A DNA stretch of 64,000 nt. Origin: Oegoconia quadripuncta. Lineage: Eukaryota > Arthropoda > Insecta > Lepidoptera > Autostichidae. Positions 51,273 through 61,173 of the stretch are shown here, one piece after another. The notes below the pieces were generated by a model. The model saw nothing but the letters and a program-made list of their open reading frames with translations, searched no databases and was not told the DNA's origin. Each line of letters starts with the position of its first letter. The stretch's first letter is position 1. The position numbers and the translations under genes are program-made. Where the stretch lies: NCBI GenBank assembly GCA_949316235.1, contig OX438751.1, positions 2,090,413 to 2,154,412 of the forward strand. Direction: 5' to 3'.

Positions 51273-52955
51273 TTAATCTTCATCACGCTTTTCAGGTTTG
51301 GGTGGTTGGGTACCGGGTTTGGATCCTGGAGGCGGGAGCTCAGCAGCCACGTCGCTATCTAACATTATTAATTTCCTCTCTTCAGCAGTCAACTCGTTTA
51401 CTGGCTTCCCGTCATCACTAAGCTTACGTTGTTGCTGGAATGGTCCAACTGGAGCTTGACTTTCAATCACATCTTGATCCTCTTCATCGTCTTCATATCG
51501 GATGCGTACAGATTTTCGTGATAAGCGAGACAAATCGTGAACATCTTGTCCTTCATCTAGAGCATCCGTCCCTCTTAAATATTCTTCAACGCTTTGGATT
51601 CTTGTAACCGATGTAAGACTAATTCTGTCATGGCCTTCCTGATCTCTCAGTCCCACTATTCGTTTCAGTCTTTCAAGCTCCGATTTCAAGTCTTCACCTT
51701 TCAATGTAGCATAAGTTTCTGGAGGCTTTTCCTCAGGAAAAGGCGGAGCTTCTAGTTCTTCTTGTTTAACAAGACCTGGTACAACAGAACGTCTGTGTCC
51801 ACTACCCACAGCGATTGAACGCCGAGGCGTTCTTATAGATTTTGAATCTCCTTCGGTGTCTTCGAGCCCTGGAAGAACCGACCGTCTAGGTGTCCTATTA
51901 CCAATATGTTCTGGAAGTTCTATCATAACTGATCGTCGCGATAGTTTCGGAATCTTAGATGCTTCATCATCATCATCTCTACCGGGAGGAATTTGGAAAG
52001 GTAGTTTTGTAACGTCTTCATTTTCATCTTTAGGCCATTTAACTGGTAATTCTATCTTTATATGTTTAGAAGCTTCTAATGGTTCGTCAACTTTATCTGT
52101 GAGAACCGGGATCGTTGAAAGTGTGAATGCTCTCAGATCAACTGGCTCATCATCAGCAGCTGCTATTTCTAAAGGTTTTGGTGGAGCTATTACGGGCATT
52201 TGTACACTGGTCTTAGATCCATGATCGATTTGAACTACTAGGTCTGTTGGTTCATTGCCACTAGTTGCAGCATCTTCGTCCTTATTAAAATATTTATTTA
52301 GTAATAATTTTTCACCACCCGCAGTGTCAGTAGTTAGGATTGTTGAAGCTGATCTCTTAATTTTTTCAATAAGTGCCGACGTAGTTTTGATATCTTCTTC
52401 TATCTGAAAAGCATCTTTGTCTTCCCCACCATATTGTAACATTTCTTTACTACTAATCTCACCTGCACGTTGATCAATACCCGCATTTTTACTCATAACT
52501 CTTTTAGCAGTATCAGTCATTCTTCTAAGGAACGTACGAGAATGTTCATTTTCTTCTTCTTTTGGCTCAGGTTTTGTTTCATCTTTAAGTGATATAACTC
52601 TTTCTAGGGGAATATCATCTTCGTCAATTTTAGACCGAGAGTAAACTTTATCAAACTGTTGCACACTGGGAGCACTTTTAATAATTGCTAGACTCTCTGT
52701 GGAAGATACACCTTTCATTCTTTTATCTAATTCAGAGGGAAGAAGCGAAGGATTGCTTTTTACTTCCAAACCTTTATCAGGTTCTGAATCTTTCATACTT
52801 TCAACTGATTTGCGTCTGCTATCTAAAGGCCATTGGAAAACATCAGTTTTTGAACGTCCGTATGATTTATCCATTGTTTCACTATCAGGAATTGCCAGTT
52901 TTGTTACGTCAATAACTGAACGCGAACGTGTTTTTAACTTTATATCAGACAGTTG
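51273..52955 (-). CDS. Right channel-like gene, last exon beyond the UGA (conserved tail)
   Basis: 560 codons in the frame of the upstream part. Residues shared with the left paralogue appear in the same order: W-P-L-D-S-R-R-K-S, E-S-L-A-I-I-K-S-A-P-S, T-F-L-R-R-M-T, E-E-D-I-K-T-T-S-A-L, D-L-R-A-F-T-L-S-T-I-P, K-L-P-F-Q-I-P-x-G-R-D-D-D-D, S-R-R-S-V-M-I-E-L-P, S-V-R-I-R-Y-E-D-D and near the end E-L-T-A-E-E-R-K-L-I-M-L-D-S-D. Only one copy of the 40-residue P-R-R-S repeat is clear, against four on the left. A Met at 52874 could start a separate product, but conserved-like sequence begins before it, so I favour a continuous protein. Confidence 0.8.
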   Translation of the reverse strand, partial: QLSDIKLKTRSRSVIDVTKLAIPDSETMDKSYGRSKTDVFQWPLDSRRKSVESMKDSEPDKGLEVKSNPSLLPSELDKRMKGVSSTESLAIIKSAPSVQQFDKVYSRSKIDEDDIPLERVISLKDETKPEPKEEENEHSRTFLRRMTDTAKRVMSKNAGIDQRAGEISSKEMLQYGGEDKDAFQIEEDIKTTSALIEKIKRSASTILTTDTAGGEKLLLNKYFNKDEDAATSGNEPTDLVVQIDHGSKTSVQMPVIAPPKPLEIAAADDEPVDLRAFTLSTIPVLTDKVDEPLEASKHIKIELPVKWPKDENEDVTKLPFQIPPGRDDDDEASKIPKLSRRSVMIELPEHIGNRTPRRSVLPGLEDTEGDSKSIRTPRRSIAVGSGHRRSVVPGLVKQEELEAPPFPEEKPPETYATLKGEDLKSELERLKRIVGLRDQEGHDRISLTSVTRIQSVEEYLRGTDALDEGQDVHDLSRLSRKSVRIRYEDDEEDQDVIESQAPVGPFQQQRKLSDDGKPVNELTAEERKLIMLDSDVAAELPPPGSKPGTQPPKPEKRDED

Positions 52956-55900
52956 TCATGATAATGGTTTTGTAGATGGAATTGCTGTTTCTATTTCTGC
53001 AGCACGGGCTGCTTCAGCTTCAGCTAATGTTATCAATTGTTTTGTTATGGATGGTAATGGTTGATCTGGTACTATTGGTATTTGTTCAGATGTTGGTAAT
53101 ATGGCCGGCGCTTTTGGTGGAGGTTGCCTTGTTGCTATTTTTGGCTCAGCTGCCGATGGCTCGGTTGGTACAGATGGTGCCGGAGGTGCCACGGATGGTA
53201 CGACAAATGGTACAGGCATACGCGGTACCGAAGGTGTTGCAAGGGGCGTAAGTCTCACTTGTGATGGACTTGGGGCTCCTCCCTTTTCAGACATTTGTTG
53301 TGTACTTGGAAATGGATACGGAAGTGGGAATTGTGGATATGGATAGGGATATGGTGGTGCTCCCGATGACGCAGTAGGCTGAGATATTCCAGCTGTTGGC
53401 TGTGGTGCTCCAGCTGGCGAAGGCGGAACTCCTGGTGGCATATAATAAGGAAATGGGAACGGATATGGATACGGTGGCTTAGGTGCTCCGGTTGTCTCCT
53501 GTGCCTCGGATAGCCGTGATTCATCTGTATCTCGAGATGGCGGAGGTGGTGGAGGCATAAATGGGTATGGAAATGAATACGGATATGGGTATGGAGGACG
53601 TGATTCTGCAGCTCCAGGTGCCCCAGGAACTGCTGGTGGTGTAGACCCTCCTGGCGGCGGGGGCGGGAAAGGAAACGGAGGATATGGGTATGGAGGGTAC
53701 GGATATGGGTACGGTCCTTGTGGAGCTGTTATAGTATCGCCCGGAGGTGGAGGTGGAAAAGGAAATGGCATGAAAGGTGGGAATCCGTAACCACTATAAT
53801 CGAAGCCTTTTTTGTCTTTTTTATCATCATCCTGATCAGGTGGCTTACTGTACGGGTGGCCGGAGATGTTTTTATAGATGGAGTATCGGCTTTCAGGGAA
53901 CAGTTTCAGTAGGTATTCCCATGTGTTGAGATGAAGGGTGAGCACCTCAGATTTCCTCACCGTCTTGTAGGAATAATTGTACGGTGTATCACGCACCAGA
54001 CCTTGCATCTGTAAGTAAATACAAAAAAAATAATACGCGGGGTTCTTTTTTTTATTCATACTAGCTGTTTCATTCATTTTACATCTTTTGTCGTCTGTAT
54101 CTTCTCAGTGCTTGCTCGTTCTTTGAGCATTTTTAATGCACTGAGCTATGACCTTGTTGCATGACTGTTGCACACATGCCCACATATAATGAATCGGCAG
54201 GTCTTGAAGGTATTGGGAAAAATTTAATTATTATGATATATTTGTTTACATCTGTTTGTATTTGTTAAATTGTATGTCTCTTGTTGTTTTCATGAATGTT
54301 TATTTCTTGTTTGTTAATGTAGTATTTATGTTTCTCTCTGTTTATGGAATAAACTTTTTATCTATCTATCTATCTGTATGTTTACTACCACTGTACACTA
54401 CCTAGTGACATTAAATTGGGTTTGCAACATTAATGTTGTTTCGTCCATTATCTTTAATCGATGTGTTTTGCTTGCTTGGAGCTTTGTTTAAACGAATGTT
54501 AATTCAGTGATAGTTCGATTTCTTAAAAAATCTACCCATCGACTCATTGATAAATTTAAAATCGCCTCAAGTGTCAACTCCTTGACACTAGACTTTGACA
54601 TAAGTGGAACAAAAGCGCACGCAACAAGTTGTGACGCATGTCGCAAAGCGACACTCCATGCTAGACGGAGGATTAGGTATTGTCGCATTGCCCTCGAGAG
54701 GTTCAGCGTATGTTAATTCTGTGATAGTTTAGATTTGTTTTTCTTTAATTCTGTAAATTACAATTAAATTTGAGAAAAACCACGTCACTTCTCAATGTCA
54801 TGTAGATTACTACTTTTTTTTTTCAATTCTTTAAAGTGACATAGTTAACGTAAAAACTGCTTACCATGTTAATTAGGTTCACTTTATATTAAGGAGAAGC
54901 TTTAACTTACGATAATATAGTCAACACATCCCTAATTATCATCAAAGATTTCTCACTTTTATCACTTTCGCTTTTTATTTACTTATTTTAATTTTCAATA
55001 GAGGATAGCATTGGTATTTTAAGCAGGGTATCTTGTTCACTTTGTCCCATTCCTCTCTGGCCATAGGAAAATTTAAAGTATTTGTATTTTATAATGATAA
55101 TAATATCAATTGTTTTTCTTCAAGTGGGCGATTTTCTGATCGCTTAGTGAGGTAGTTCAAAGTGGCTCGAAAGATGGCGCTAATAGATGGGGCCTTTTAT
55201 TTCTTACATTTTAATTTAATTTCTACACTGTCCAGAGCCACGCATAAGGATAAAAACAAAAAAAAATTTGTTAGCCATTGGAAAGTCGCCCATACTTTCT
55301 TTGATGGCAGCAACTACTCTGCAGGGGGGGACTGAAAATCAGCAACACTGCCGAGTCCCTACCCATTCATCACAATACTGTGGTTCTCGATTCTATGTAT
55401 GCTTGTGTTTTCTTTTTTGTGATGAATAAATACCTTTTATTTTATTATTATAATGAAACAATTGGTTGGTGGTAGGGCACTTAAAATGTCCACCTGGCTA
55501 GCTACCATCATCTTATCTAAATCTGCCGCCAAGCAGCAATGTTAATAGCATTGTTGTGTTCCGGTTGTCAGAGAAAAGATAGTCAGTCCCCCAAATGTGT
55601 TGGGGTTTCCGGGTCAGTACGCTTGCACCTTCGACCTCATCTTCACTTAACATCAGGTGTGATTGAGGTCAAGTTCCAACCCGTTGCGCATAAAAAAAAA
55701 AAAAAAACAACATTCGATTTAGCGTCTCGAAGTCATGTAGCAAACCCCATTTAATGGTTTTTGCCGTTGACAGTAAACAACCATGTCATGGAATTTGATT
55801 GATCGTGTGTGTCAGACAAAGCGGGTGAAAAAGTACAGACAGTCACGCGTAATAAAAAAAGCCACCGAAAACATTAATGTAAAAAGGGGCCAATTTGTAT

Positions 55901-58900
55901 TCAGCTGTTACTGTTTGTTGTGTTGTTACTGTTGTTGTTACTTAAACCTACTTGTTGAATATGTACTTGATAAATTCCAAATTTTTTACAACTTCTATTG
56001 TGCCGACCGAGATAACCACTGTCTTTACAGAAATATCATTTTTGTTATGATGGACTGGATTCGCCTTTGACTACAATCTCATCTGATGGAAAGTGACGAT
56101 GTGGTCGAAGATGAAGCACGCGATCCCAGTAAATGCCTATTCACTCTGCTCTTGAAGATCCCAAGGTTGTAGGATTCAGGAAATCATGTCATCAGATGCA
56201 AATATATCGAAATTCATTTGATCGGTTGCGAGTAATCGAACGCTTAACAGTACACGACATATAATCGAAAGATGTTTTATTATTAATTCTTTGAAAATAT
56301 TCTTTTTATGGAATCCAAAAGAAATAATTGACGTCCCGTAATATCAGTTTAAAAGACAATACCGACAAGAGCATAGTTCTTATATTTAAGAAAAAGAGAA
56401 TAGAGTCGATCGGATGTACACCAACTAAACAAAACCAGTTTTAAAGTAGTACTGTCTCTTTCTCCCTGGAACAGTACGATGCGACGGCACCACTCCAAAA
56501 CTGGTTTTAGTTTAGTTTAGTTGGTGTACATCCGAATCGACAACATTATCGTTTGACAAATCCCTGTTTGCTATTAGGTAATGTCGAGAGAGTAAATACA
56601 AAAATAACAAGTAATTTCAGTATTTATTTTATTTTATTTATTTGGGACAGTTAACAACAGTGTACATAGTTACATTATTAACATTTTCTGTAGGTGTTAA
56701 GTATATACACAGTCCACGACACTATCCACAAGGTAAGTAATACAGTATTTCACAAGACTTACAAGTTATGAAGTTTACAATAAGTACATCCGTATCATTA
56801 CAATGTTACAATGTGCTGCCACACAAAACGAACAATATAAATATTACCCGTGCAATAACTCTCCAATAACAGAACTCCTAAATCTGTGGTATGATAGTGA
56901 AAATATGTCGAAATCTAAAAAATGTTCATTATACGTGTTTACTAAGCGTCACACCAGCATTTGTCCTACATGGACTAGTAAGGAATATTTTGTGAAGATT
57001 CAATAAGCGTTGGCCCTTACTAGGAACCCGATAACCCGATATTTGGACTGTACTTGCGTTTATTAATAAGCACACTACTAGTACTACTATTTTAATAAGC
57101 GTAACATCCACGACATTACACTTCTCGATATAATGGCACATCGATATGTTGAATTTCGATTTATTTAATTTTCCATCTAAGGACACATCGATCTGTTGAG
57201 TGTTCGATTACTCGTTACCGATTAAATTAATTTCGATGTATATTCGATCGATATTGCGTATAGGGGGTAGGCAGGTATAATATTAAATACATACATGGAG
57301 TAGTCATACAAAGTAATCTTATAAGATGATCTTGGATAAGGCCTGAAACGCTATCTCTATAACAAATAATAATAAAAAATCTCACCATCCCAAAGTTCTC
57401 TCCTGCATTGAACTCGTCTATCTTCTCGTCCATGTCTTCGTCGATCTCATTAACGCGACCCTTATGTATCAGATACATGGAATCTGTAATCTCACCTTCC
57501 TTTACAATAAAGATATCTGTGGAAATTAAATGGTCAATACTAAAAAAGTGGCGGTAGTAGTAACGCACTCACCGACAAGAGAAACTGTACTGGGCAAGCT
57601 CAAATAAACGTAAAAAAAAAACTCCAATTTCATAGGTAAAGACCTATTATTAATCTGAAGCTATTTACTACACCTGTGACTACGTTTAAAATATTGATTG
57701 CTTGAAATTACAGGCTCCTCTCAGTGTGAGACCGCATTATTTACTATAAATTTATCGCGTAATAATCATCTTCGATCAGAAGAACTGCACGCTAGTTAAT
57801 TATCTATGACCTGTCACTCTGTATTCACACAATTTTCCTATCTCACATTGAATCACTAACCGTTTTATATTCTGTTTAGCTACAACTGATTAAATGTATC
57901 AACTCTATGGAAAATTAAGTAATTTTAAGCAGCATATAGTTTCTTTAGGTTTAGGTGATCGACTTTTTATTGACATGAATCTACATCATGGTATCTTCGG
58001 CATATGACAACCTGTTTGGTGTAGTGGTTAGCAACTCTGGCCAGTATACCAAAAAGGTTGCGGGTTCGAATCCCGCTAGGGTCATATGTTTGTGTGATGA
58101 ATACGGACATTTGTAGCCGAGTTATGGATGTATTAATTTATAATAAGTATTTATTTACAAAAAAAAAATGTATTTATGTAGTAAGTATATCAACCATTTG
58201 GCAGCCACAACACAAGCCTATAGTTGCTTACTGTGGAACTAGATGGCGCTGTGTGTATGTCTAAGGATATTTTATTTATTTATTATTTATTCAGGTGATA
58301 GAAAAGAAAGTGATTTGTGCGAGTTACCTGGACTGTAGGTATACAGGAGCAAACAGCCAACGAGTTGTCGAAGGAAAGCTTGTTCACAGTCTCTAAAAGC
58401 AGGATGCTGTAACAGAAATTCAACAAATAACTAGGATTCGAGATTCCCGCCAGTTAATTCGTTAAGTGAATTGCGGATAAATGCCGCGTGCCTTGTATCT
58501 CTGTCCCTCGTTAACATGTGGATCGGAAAAAGATGTAAATAGTAGGGCAAGCGTGTTTTTAAGAACTTGCTAAGTTATCAGCTTCTTGATAATTATTTTT
58601 AGATAATGGAGTTTTCTTGTTAAACGAAAAACGAGCAAGCAGCTCACCTGAGGAACAATGATTAGAACTATCCATGACATCTGCAAAGTTATATGTGACG
58701 ACATGTTTGGTGTAGTGGTTAGTAACTCTGACCACTATACCAAAAGGTTGCGGGTTCGAATCCCGCTAGGGGCATATGTTGAAGAACCTCTATGTAGGTC
58801 ACTATACCAACAGGTATGTCTAAGGATATTTATTTATTTATACTTTCGACTTCAAATAAAGGGATTATACATAATGCGTTCACAAGGTTGAGAAAATATC

Positions 58901-60760
58901 CTTTCGATTTAATAGAATCCTTCCTAAAGAGTATGAAGACTACACCGCCCGTCTTCCCACCGGAACACAACAATGTGGGCTTTGTACTTAATTACTTAAT
59001 GGCAGATACAGATGAGGTACAGGTCTGCTTCAGGCGTCATATATCCGGGGGCGTCTCGGGAATAAAAGATAAAAAAATCCTGGCTGTATTTCATACAATG
59101 AAAGACCCCATACCACAACAATCTATCTACTTAACTACTACATAACAACTTATCTAAATCTGCCGCCAAGCAGCAATGTTAACAGCATTGTTGTGTTCCG
59201 GTTGTTAGAGATAAGATAGCCAGTTCCCCAAATGTGTTGGGGTTTCCGGAGGTTCCGGGTCAGTACGCTTCCACCTTCGACCTCATCTTCTTAACATCAG
59301 GTGTGATTGCGGTCAAGTACCAACCCGTTGTGCATAAAAAAAAACAACAATGTTTGCGTTCGATCACTACACTTTTTACGTAGTACGATGGCTGCACCCC
59401 GATTCTCGTGTAGAGGATATTTCACTGTCGATAGACGTATCTCTTTCACACTTATATGCGAATTTTGCACTTGCCCCTAGGTGTGAAAGTGACAGACATA
59501 CTACATCAACATTAAAATCTAGAAAGCAAGAGAATCAGCCCCCATCTGTAGTTGAGTTGTGCGCAGATTGAAAGCGGATGGGACGCCACTCCTTGGTGCT
59601 TGGCGTCTGACAGTAGGGTTGCCGCTGTCGTTTTGGTTGGCGAGTCGATGTATAAAACATAAGTAGGTACCAGGTATTACAAGCTTTCTCTTACAATTTG
59701 GAGATGCCGTAGGTACGCTGCAGACATAATCTTCAGTTTGAAGCAAGTTGGTGCCGCTTCCAAGAAGCAGGGAACTTGGATACCGCGCTTCTCTCTCCAG
59801 AGATGGAGCGAGTACCGATTCACCCTCTTCACTAAGTTCATAGACACCTTATTATTCTTCAGGAACTCCTGTGGATCATGAAATAGATTATATACTCCTG
59901 AAGATATTTGTAGTTCCATAGATGCAGGCTGAGTGGATTTTAGAGCTTAACTACACTAGAGATGAGTCAGCTCTCAAAACTCTGCGATCGTCCACCCACC
60001 AGCCCAGTGTAGCGATTAGAGAAATTCCTTCCAGGGAAACCGATACAGGCTTCACATCCAGCTGTGTGGCAGATCTTATCTAACATAATAATAATTCCAT
60101 GCATGATCATTTAATGTGCAACTCGATACTTAGGCCCGTATTAATAAACCATTCTCAAGATTGAGAACAGTCTTGTGACCGGTCTCAAGTAAACGTGTTG
60201 ATTAATAAACCTAACTTCAGACCTGAAAAGCACGTGCATACTCAAGCAGTACTCACTTGAGAGGTGCGCGTATTAATGAACGAAACTCAAGACTGTCATT
60301 CATTCGCCGCTGAGGCGAATACTTGAGAAGTGATCTCAGCTAAGTAGACCTCAAGATTGGTTTATAAATTAGCACAGAGCTTGAGACAGCGTCAATTGCT
60401 TAAGACGCATCTCGATTGATACAGCCTCAAGACTTGTATTGAGATTGATTTATTTATACGGGCCTTAAGCTCCCAAGCATGTATTTGCGTAATGTCATGA
60501 CTTCCCCTACAAAAATCCCTCCATAACAAATGTGCACATGGAAACAAAGAAAGCACTATGTACACCTCTTAAGATACTGCCGGAAACCCCAAGATGAATG
60601 ATGAGACCGATAAAACTACCCGAATTACCTGAAGTTCCAAGTGCTTGCAGTAATACCCGAAAGACCTGAACGACAGGTAATGGGTGATGTTGGAGAACTC
60701 GCCCACGTAAATCATAAAAAGCATCATCGTAGATATCGCCAATATTATCACGAAAATTAC
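51273..60760 (-). CDS. HCN/CNG-like channel protein (right paralogue, 3' part) with in-frame UGA
   Basis: Visible exons in transcription order: 60760-60629, 59868-59695, 58406-58328, 57516-57386 and 54008-51273. Lengths 132, 174, 79 and 131 nt and phases 0, 0, 1, 0 are identical to the left gene. The first four encode the end of S6, the C-linker and most of a CNBD (D-I-F-I-V-K-E-G-E-I-T-D-S-M-Y). The last exon finishes the CNBD, then has a Pro/Tyr/Phe-rich stretch, then a TGA at 52958-52956. It then runs another 560 codons in the same frame to TAA at 51273. That distal part carries all tail motifs shared with the left paralogue. The protein would be 522 visible residues if the UGA stops translation and 1083 if it is read through. 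As in the paralogue, the phosphate-cassette Glu and Arg are missing. Confidence 0.83.
52956..52958 (-). promoter_or_regulatory. In-frame UGA-C: candidate readthrough stop codon
   Basis: TCA-TGA-CAA-CTG on the minus strand. UGA followed by C is the leakiest eukaryotic context and the one enriched among Drosophila readthrough genes. The next 560 codons are free of stops and homologous to the paralogue. No convincing donor/acceptor pair was found that would splice the codon out. Alternatives: a sequencing error, an allele with a nonsense change, or an unnoticed intron. Confidence 0.6.
52956..54008 (-). CDS. Right channel-like gene, last exon before the UGA (CNBD end and Pro/Tyr/Phe-rich region)
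   Basis: 350 codons plus TGA. Acceptor TTACTTACAG just before ATG at 54008, joining in phase 0 to the CNBD exon; this Met is internal, not a start. Residues 1-52 complete the CNBD (Q-G-L-V-R-D-T-P-Y-N-Y-S-Y then S-R-Y-S-I-Y-K-N-I). About 53-260 is extremely rich in Pro, Tyr, Phe and Gly (P-Y-P-Y-P and P-F-P-F-P-P-P-P-P runs). This has no counterpart in the left gene, where an Ala-rich run occupies the place. The last 25 residues are Ala/Glu-rich (L-A-E-A-E-A-A-R-A-A-E). Confidence 0.85.
   Translation of the reverse strand: MQGLVRDTPYNYSYKTVRKSEVLTLHLNTWEYLLKLFPESRYSIYKNISGHPYSKPPDQDDDKKDKKGFDYSGYGFPPFMPFPFPPPPPGDTITAPQGPYPYPYPPYPYPPFPFPPPPPGGSTPPAVPGAPGAAESRPPYPYPYSFPYPFMPPPPPPSRDTDESRLSEAQETTGAPKPPYPYPFPFPYYMPPGVPPSPAGAPQPTAGISQPTASSGAPPYPYPYPQFPLPYPFPSTQQMSEKGGAPSPSQVRLTPLATPSVPRMPVPFVVPSVAPPAPSVPTEPSAAEPKIATRQPPPKAPAILPTSEQIPIVPDQPLPSITKQLITLAEAEAARAAEIETAIPSTKPLS
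54080..55460. other. Intron of the right channel-like gene, partly retroelement tail
   Basis: Contains a non-LTR 3' tail with AATAAACTTTTT and (ATCT)n at 54340-54375. No coding sequence is evident. Confidence 0.5.
55462..55707 (+). mobile_element. SINE family A, head missing
   Basis: Body from TTGGTTGGTGGTAGGG to poly-A; antisense to the host gene, in its last intron. Confidence 0.85.
56060..56190 (-). mobile_element. C-terminal remnant of a non-LTR element
   Basis: Inverted match to 1535-1660, including 'caatctcatctgatggaaagtgacgatgtggtcgaagatgaagca' (partial blocks). Confidence 0.6.
56404..56541. mobile_element. MITE family M1, short member
   Basis: Hairpin with AAAACCAGTTTT arms and the GTTGGTGTACATCCGAATCG end; partner of 26032-26167. 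The left end is slightly eroded. Confidence 0.8.
57386..57516 (-). CDS. Right channel-like gene, visible exon 4 (CNBD beta roll)
   Basis: 131 nt; acceptor AATTTCCACAG, donor ATG/GTGAGA. Encodes D-I-F-I-V-K-E-G-E-I-T-D-S-M-Y-L-I-H-K-G-R-V and ends A-G-E-N-F-G-M; the expected F-G-E glutamate is replaced by Met. Same length and phase as 8457-8587. Confidence 0.9.
58006..58290 (+). mobile_element. tRNA-derived SINE, family B
   Basis: Full copy with head, B box and CTAGATGGCGCTGTGTGTATG end; lies in the intron just downstream of the CNBD A-helix exon, antisense to the gene. Confidence 0.88.
58328..58406 (-). CDS. Right channel-like gene, visible exon 3 (start of CNBD)
   Basis: 79 nt; acceptor TTTCTGTTACAG, donor CCAG/GTAACT. 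Encodes H-P-A-F-R-D-C-E-Q-A-F-L-R-Q-L-V-G-C-L then Y-T-Y-S-P-G. Too short for simple ORF detection; found by homology with 6568-6646. Confidence 0.9.
58696..58842 (+). mobile_element. SINE family B with internal deletion
   Basis: Head and B box at 58705-58775, then a jump to the AAGGATATTTATTTATTTA end. Confidence 0.75.
59143..59344 (+). mobile_element. SINE family A, 5' truncated
   Basis: From TTATCTAAATCTGCCGCC to poly-A, with a small duplication 'tttccggaggttccggg'. Confidence 0.85.
59394..59543. mobile_element. Hairpin MITE, family M2
   Basis: Ends CACCCCGATTCTCG / GAGAATCAGCCCC, with internal GTCGATAGAC and a GTGTGAAAG(A/T)GA-AGACATA arm. Confidence 0.65.
59695..59868 (-). CDS. Right channel-like gene, visible exon 2 (C-linker)
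   Basis: 174 nt, phase 0 to 0; acceptor CATGATCCACAG, donor ATT/GTAAGA. Encodes E-F-L-K-N-N-K-V-S-M-N-L-V then R-Y-S-L-H-L-W and K-I-M-S-A-A-Y-L-R-H-L. About 65% identical to 4769-4942 by eye. Confidence 0.88.
60130..60467. mobile_element. MITE family M6, long member
   Basis: Ends TTAGGCCCGTATTAATAAA / TTTATTTATACGGGCCTTA. The interior is a mosaic of CTTGAG/CTCAAG words. It lies in an intron of the right channel-like gene. Confidence 0.8.
60629..60760 (-). CDS. Right channel-like gene, visible exon 1 (end of S6, start of C-linker)
   Basis: 132 nt, phase 0 to 0; acceptor TTGTTCATCAG, donor CAG/GTAATT. Encodes V-I-F-V-I-I-L-A-I-S-T-M-M-L-F-M-I-Y-V-G then F-R-S-F-G-Y-Y-C-K-H-L-E-L-Q. Same length and register as 4413-4544. 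The preceding exons (pore, S1-S5) are beyond the right edge or too diverged to see. Confidence 0.88.
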
Positions 60761-61173
60761 CTGATGAACAAAATCACGAAATTCGTCTACCGAATGCGGG
60801 GAACGACCATCTCACTTCACACTTGGTCGTTCGCAGTATCCGGCCAACTGACAGAAATGCGAGGAGAGCTATTACCTACATACATTATAATCCTTTACCT
60901 AATGAATAATTAGTTACGTATAAGCACAGAACAGTGGGATTTACTGGCAGCTTACTTAGCTCGCATTTAGGAAACTATTAAAAATGGCAATCCTTCAGTT
61001 TCAAAAGTTAAATATTCCAAAGAGACGTCGCGAGGCGGTGGCGGTTGCTGTAAGACGGTAAACTGCTATTTAGCGGGCATATACGATGGATAAACGTGTA
61101 AGTCCATAACTGTTTAATAAAAGTATTATACTTACATCTATAAATCTAAAAATCATTTGCACCCAAAGAGACT

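Noticed and set aside
52872..52874. Met at 52874 as start of an independent gene
   Set aside because: The frame is open and basic-rich upstream to the UGA, there is no promoter or Kozak support, and the paralogue has the same tail as part of one protein.
52956..52958. UGA as selenocysteine codon
   Set aside because: No SECIS-like element was seen, the family has no Sec position, and Lepidoptera such as silkworm are known to have lost selenoproteins.
51856..53346. Plus-strand ORFs of 76-122 codons
   Set aside because: Antisense shadows of the right channel-like gene's last exon.
54008..54077. Start Met at 54077 for the Pro-rich protein
   Set aside because: It lies upstream of a clear splice acceptor and inside an AT-rich intron; homology begins at the acceptor (54008).
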